Below are positions 60,577 to 64,000 of a DNA stretch of 64,000 nt, one piece after another. Numbering within the stretch: position 1 is the stretch's first letter; every line of letters starts with the position of its first letter. Made by a program: the position numbers and the translations under genes. Under the pieces are notes generated by a model, which saw only the letters and a list, made by a program, of their open reading frames with translations, did not search any database and was not told the DNA's origin. Source of the stretch: UBA12018 sp051656605 (GTDB lineage Bacteria > Bacteroidota > Bacteroidia > Bacteroidales > CAMTPD01). The stretch covers positions 62,001 to 126,000 of the forward strand of contig JBOGCF010000002.1 in NCBI GenBank assembly GCA_051656605.1, in the 5' to 3' direction.

Positions 60577-61276
60577 TATCTTTATCTTTTTTCTGCCAGT
60601 ACTTAATCAGAATAAATCCAAACAACATACCGCCAAGATGTGCAAAATGCGCAATATTATCCCCTCCGAAGTTTCCTATACCTAGGAATAACTCCATTAA
60701 TCCATATATAATCACAAAATACTTTGCTTTTATAGGGACCGGTATAAACATAAAGTAAAGAGGTACATTTGGAAACAACTTTCCGAAAGCAAGCAAAATA
60801 CCAAATACAGCCCCTGAAGCACCAATTGTTACAAAATAATTTAGAAACTCTGGTTTTGTTACTATATTATTTCCTCCCATGTTGATCATTTCATAAGAAG
60901 AATGAATCACATCTCGAAGTGTAAATGCCCACACAGCCTCTTGTATAATTGCAGCGCCAATTCCTGTCACTAAATAGAACGTCAGAAATCGTTTTGGACC
61001 CCATACATTTTCCAAGACACGGCCAAACATGTACACCGCAAACATATTAAAAAACAAATGGAACAACGATCCTGTATCGTGTAGAAACATATACGTTAAC
61101 AGCTGGAATGCTTTAAAATCAGAAGCCTGAAAATAATGTAACCCCAACAATTCAATTAAATCAATACCTATTTTTGGCAATGTCAAACTAGCCAACCAGA
61201 ATATAATATTAACGATTATAATATTCTTCGTTACAACCGGTATACTAGATAAAAAGCCTGAAACCTGTCTGTTCAT
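60557..61276 (-). CDS. Rhomboid-family intramembrane serine protease (canonical motif)
   Basis: A 239-residue polytopic protease with canonical GASGA (VTIGASGAVFGILLAF) and catalytic His in NIAHFAHLGGMLFGFILI. The first-helix region contains HLFFNMFAVYMFGRVLENVWG as in GlpG-type rhomboids. It cleaves transmembrane substrates; none is identifiable here. It heads the rhomboid-rhomboid-EEP operon, with a minus-strand TATCTTTG box at 61295-61302. Confidence 0.92.
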   Translation of the reverse strand: MNRQVSGFLSSIPVVTKNIIIVNIIFWLASLTLPKIGIDLIELLGLHYFQASDFKAFQLLTYMFLHDTGSLFHLFFNMFAVYMFGRVLENVWGPKRFLTFYLVTGIGAAIIQEAVWAFTLRDVIHSSYEMINMGGNNIVTKPEFLNYFVTIGASGAVFGILLAFGKLFPNVPLYFMFIPVPIKAKYFVIIYGLMELFLGIGNFGGDNIAHFAHLGGMLFGFILIKYWQKKDKDNGRFFY

Positions 61277-61294
61277 GATGTTTTACATTTTGCG

Positions 61295-61302
61295 CAAAGA
61301 TA
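61295..61302 (-). promoter_or_regulatory. Putative -7 box of the rhomboid operon
   Basis: Minus-strand TATCTTTG, 19 bp upstream of the first rhomboid gene. Confidence 0.5.
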
Positions 61303-61469
61303 AAATATATTTTCTTTTTGCTGATTGAATCAGCTATTTTAAAGACTCTCAAAACTTTCTTTGCGGTTAAAGGAACAATATAGACCACAAAATAGTTTAT
61401 AAATAAAGAAAATATAGAAAATTTGAAAATAAAACAGATCAAACTTTCAGATTCTCAAAAAAATAAACA

Positions 61470-61477
61470 TACATTTG
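61470..61477 (+). promoter_or_regulatory. Putative -7 box of hup
   Basis: TACATTTG, 80 bp upstream of the HU gene, implying a leader of about 75 nt. Confidence 0.45.
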
Positions 61478-61557
61478 AGTGCGAAATGCAGATAACCAAA
61501 GCGTTTCGCGCCATAAAGTCAAACTTTATTGTTTAACAAATACAAACATGTGTTACC

Positions 61558-61830
61558 ATGAACAAGACTGAACTTATCAATGCAGTAGCTGAAGAATCAG
61601 GACTTACTAAAGTAGATTCAAAAAAAGCAGTAGAAGCCGTACTTAACGCTGTTACAAATGAGCTTAAAGACGGTGGAAAAGTTGCTCTTGTTGGTTTTGG
61701 AACTTTCTCAATCACTGAAAAAGGTGAAAGAAAAGGTATCAACCCTAAAACCAAAGAAGAAATTACAATTGCCGCTAAGAAGTCTGTTAAATTCAAAGCT
61801 GGTGCAGAACTTGCAGAAGCTGTGAAGTAA
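61558..61830 (+). CDS. hup: HU-family DNA-binding protein
   Basis: A 90-residue histone-like protein of standard length: MNKTELINAVAEESGLTKVD, VALVGFGTFSITEKGERKGI and NPKTKEEITIAAKKSVKFKA (the DNA-embracing arm with the proline tip Asn-Pro). It dimerises, bends DNA and compacts the nucleoid. It is monocistronic with its own promoter box and terminator. Confidence 0.97.
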   Translation: MNKTELINAVAEESGLTKVDSKKAVEAVLNAVTNELKDGGKVALVGFGTFSITEKGERKGINPKTKEEITIAAKKSVKFKAGAELAEAVK

Positions 61831-61854
61831 TTAACTATAGACACTTGCATTCTG

Positions 61855-61884
61855 AAAAGAGAAGCCACGAATTGCTTCTCTTTT
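61855..61884 (+). terminator. Intrinsic terminator of hup
   Basis: An 11-bp stem (61855-61865 with 61874-61884) with an 8-nt loop, ending in a T-run. Confidence 0.88.
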
Positions 61885-61908
61885 TTTATACCCTTACGTC
61901 AAAACTAT

Positions 61909-61916
61909 TATCTTTG
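61909..61916 (+). promoter_or_regulatory. Putative -7 box of argS
   Basis: TATCTTTG, 39 bp upstream of the argS start. Confidence 0.5.
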
Positions 61917-61955
61917 CACATTAATAAATAACGAACCATTATTACGCAAAGAGAT

Positions 61956-63749
61956 ATGTTTATCGAACAACAACTTTCCGCTGCCGTAATTAACGCCATT
62001 AAGGCATTATACGACCAAGAGGTTACGGCGTCTCAGGTACAACTGCAAAAAACTAAAAAGGAGTTCAAAGGACACCTTACTCTTGTTGTATTCCCATTTT
62101 TGAGAATTTCAAAGAAATCACCTGAACAAACAGCTCAGGAAATTGGTGAATACCTAAGCGCAAACGAATCATCGGTTGCAGACTTTAATGTAATCAAAGG
62201 GTTCCTAAACCTTACTATCTCTGCACAATCGTGGATCTCTCTTCTCAACGATATTAATACAGACGATCAATTCGGCACAAAACAAGCAACAGAAAACTCT
62301 GAACTTGTAATGATCGAATACTCTTCTCCAAACACAAATAAACCTCTACACCTTGGTCACGTTCGTAACAACCTACTTGGGTTCAGTATCTCTGAAATCC
62401 TAAAAGCAAATGGTTACAACGTTGTTAAAACAAACATCGTAAACGACCGTGGTATCCACATTTGTAAATCGATGCTTGCATGGCAAAAATGGGGAGAAGG
62501 CGCAACTCCTGAAAGTACAGGAAAGAAAGGAGACCACCTCATTGGTGATTTCTATGTTTTGTTTGACAAGCACTACAAACAAGAACTTGCGGCACTTCAA
62601 GAAAAAGGGATGACCAAAGAAGAAGCAGAGGCAAACTCTACTCTTATGGCGGAAGCGCGTGAAATGCTGCGCCAATGGGAAGCTGGAGATGAAGCTACAG
62701 TTGAACTTTGGAAAACAATGAACAACTGGGTATATGCCGGCTTCGATCAAACTTATAAAAAGATGGGTGTAGATTTTGATAAGATCTACTACGAATCAGA
62801 AACCTATCTTGAAGGAAAAGGCAAAGTAATGGAAGGCCTGGAAAAAGGTATCTTCTTCAAAAAAGAAGACGGTTCGGTATGGGCAGATCTTACAGCAGAA
62901 GGTCTTGACCATAAACTACTGCTTCGTGGCGATGGCACCTCAGTATACATGACACAAGACATCGGTACAGCAAAACTTCGTTACGACGACTACGCCATCA
63001 ATAAAATGGTATACGTTGTAGGTAATGAGCAAAACTATCACTTCCAAGTTTTATCTATCTTGCTTGACAAGTTAGGCTTTAAATGGGGAAAAGACCTTGT
63101 ACACTTCTCGTATGGTATGGTTGAACTACCTGAAGGCAAAATGAAAAGCCGTGAAGGAACTGTAGTTGATGCTGATGACTTGATGAACGAAATGATCTCC
63201 ACTGCACGTGAAACTTCTCAAGAGCTAGGAAAACTAGACGGTTGCACTGATGCAGAAGCTGAAAAAATTGCAACAACAGTTGGTCTAGGTGCATTGAAAT
63301 ACTTTATCTTGAAAGTAGACCCTCGTAAGAACATGACCTTCAACCCGAAAGAATCAATCGATTTCAACGGTAACACAGGTCCGTTTATCCAGTATACTCA
63401 CGCTCGTATTTGCTCGGTATTGCGCAAAGCTGCAGATCAAGGAATCGAACTAGCAGGCAAAACAATTCCGGCAGTTGAGATTTCTGAAAAAGAAGAAACG
63501 CTTATTCAATTACTAGCAAACTTCGGAAGCGTAGTAGAAGAAGCCGGCTCTCAATATTCACCTGCAATCATTGCAAACTATGTTTATGACCTAGTTAAAG
63601 AATACAACCAATTCTACCATGACTTCTCTATTTTGAAAGAGGAGAATGCAGATCTTAAGTTGTTCCGTCTTATCCTATCTAAAAACGTAGCCAAAGTCAT
63701 CCGCACAGGTATGGCACTACTTGGCATCGAAGTCCCTGAAAGAATGTAA
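61956..63749 (+). CDS. argS: Arginyl-tRNA synthetase
   Basis: A 597-residue class I synthetase. An N-terminal Arg-tRNA-synthetase domain (LTLVVFPFLRIS) precedes the HIGH-type signature HLGHVRNN near residue 131. The KMSK-like loop is KMKSREGT near 395, and the C-terminal DALR helical domain contains YTHARICSVLRKA and FYHDFSIL. Length is normal. It is monocistronic; the convergent topA-like gene follows after two terminators. Confidence 0.97.
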   Translation: MFIEQQLSAAVINAIKALYDQEVTASQVQLQKTKKEFKGHLTLVVFPFLRISKKSPEQTAQEIGEYLSANESSVADFNVIKGFLNLTISAQSWISLLNDINTDDQFGTKQATENSELVMIEYSSPNTNKPLHLGHVRNNLLGFSISEILKANGYNVVKTNIVNDRGIHICKSMLAWQKWGEGATPESTGKKGDHLIGDFYVLFDKHYKQELAALQEKGMTKEEAEANSTLMAEAREMLRQWEAGDEATVELWKTMNNWVYAGFDQTYKKMGVDFDKIYYESETYLEGKGKVMEGLEKGIFFKKEDGSVWADLTAEGLDHKLLLRGDGTSVYMTQDIGTAKLRYDDYAINKMVYVVGNEQNYHFQVLSILLDKLGFKWGKDLVHFSYGMVELPEGKMKSREGTVVDADDLMNEMISTARETSQELGKLDGCTDAEAEKIATTVGLGALKYFILKVDPRKNMTFNPKESIDFNGNTGPFIQYTHARICSVLRKAADQGIELAGKTIPAVEISEKEETLIQLLANFGSVVEEAGSQYSPAIIANYVYDLVKEYNQFYHDFSILKEENADLKLFRLILSKNVAKVIRTGMALLGIEVPERM

Positions 63750-63782
63750 GACTTATCAACAGGTGTTGATAACTATAAAATC

Positions 63783-63813
63783 AAAAGAGAGTGTCCACAG
63801 GACACTCTCTTTT
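63783..63813 (+). terminator. Intrinsic terminator of argS
   Basis: A perfect 14-bp stem (63783-63796 with 63800-63813), 3-nt loop, followed by a T-run. Confidence 0.9.
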
Positions 63814-63837
63814 TTATTTTGAAGCAAGGTTAAAAAA

Positions 63838-63867
63838 AGAGCTGCACCTCTGAAAGAGAGCAGCTCT
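63838..63867 (-). terminator. Intrinsic terminator of the topA-like gene
   Basis: Stem 63838-63845 with 63860-63867 (8 bp). The A-run at 63832-63838 becomes a U-run in the minus-strand transcript. Confidence 0.65.
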
Positions 63868-63887
63868 ATATGCTTGATAAAATCTAA

Positions 63888-64000
63888 TTATGCTTTCTTC
63901 TTAGTCGCTGCTCGCTTTCTAGCCGCCGGTTTAGCAGGCTCATTGACGATCTTCATACAATCTTCGAGCGATAACGATGCAGGCTCTGTATCTTTCGGAA
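63888..64000 (-). CDS. topA: Probable DNA topoisomerase I, C-terminal end (5' part outside window)
   Basis: The last 36 codons of a minus-strand gene read into the window edge. The translated end contains EPASLSLEDCMKIVNEP followed by a Lys/Arg/Ala-rich tail (ARKRAATKKKA). Bacteroidales TopA proteins end with a similar LxLEDC stretch and basic tail, and topA next to argS and hup is a familiar Bacteroides order (from memory). The fragment is too short for certainty. Confidence 0.6.
   Translation of the reverse strand, partial: PKDTEPASLSLEDCMKIVNEPAKPAARKRAATKKKA

Noticed and set aside
1..64000. Insertion sequences, integrases, prophage or restriction/defence genes
   Set aside because: None of the plausible coding regions matches a transposase, recombinase, phage structural gene or known defence family.

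Overview
The window is a stretch of Bacteroidales chromosome. The evidence is the recognisable gene content (FimA-E type fimbrillins, SecDF fusion, DUF1573, DUF3575, DUF3868 and DUF4468 proteins, alpha-2-macroglobulin, ExbB-ExbD-ExbD, RluB with a low-complexity tail) and repeated TAnnTTTG promoter elements, sometimes with TTG about 19-20 bp upstream, which is the Bacteroidetes -33/-7 signature. A Porphyromonas/Parabacteroides/Dysgonomonas/Bacteroides-like anaerobe fits; the genus cannot be fixed from sequence alone. No rRNA, CRISPR array, transposase, integrase or prophage was seen.

Layout. 1-9.66 kb is visibly GC-richer than the rest: the end of a queA-like gene, a large exported HzsA-like/FGE-like protein with two CxxCH haem motifs, an exported choloylglycine hydrolase family enzyme, a 950-bp gene-free region full of inverted repeats, a PD40 lipoprotein and a radical SAM protein. 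9.66-22.85 kb is an AT-rich fimbrial island on the minus strand: DUF3575, DUF3868/OmpA-like, major pilin (FimA-like), anchor (FimB/Mfa2-like) and accessory pilins matching FimC, FimD and FimE in order and size. A seven-segment membrane AraC-type regulator lies downstream, and a TPR/transmembrane/LuxR-HTH regulator is divergent across a 695-bp upstream region.

23-35 kb: thyA-folA, a 1890-residue alpha-2-macroglobulin homologue lacking the thioester motif, a DUF1573 protein, meaB, an Lrp-type regulator, a GNAT acetyltransferase and an M20 peptidase. 35-48 kb is mostly housekeeping: the ExbB-(membrane protein)-ExbD-ExbD energising operon, tRNA-Ser(GGA), a prenyl synthase-tatD pair, tonB, cmk-ispH, pfkA, asnS, a pseudouridine synthase with repetitive tail, and purB. 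48.4-48.95 kb holds five near-identical tandem tRNA-Val(UAC) genes.

49-64 kb: a tightly overlapping operon of CsgG-like, unknown lipoprotein, DUF4810 and GNA1162-family genes; tRNA-Arg(CCG); asnA-ung; secDF; two DUF4468 genes, one fused to a flavin-reductase-like domain; a membrane nuclease/phosphatase and two rhomboids; hup, argS and the 3' end of a probable topA.

Functional links. The fimbrial island forms one assembly system with its own candidate sensors. ExbB/ExbD and the separately placed TonB would jointly power outer-membrane uptake. Most convergent gene pairs are separated by strong hairpins that would terminate both strands. The most interesting elements are the doubly sensor-flanked fimbrial operon, the CsgG/DUF4810/GNA1162 lipoprotein operon, the DUF4468-flavin reductase fusion, the haem/FGE fusion, and several unexplained non-coding inverted repeats.
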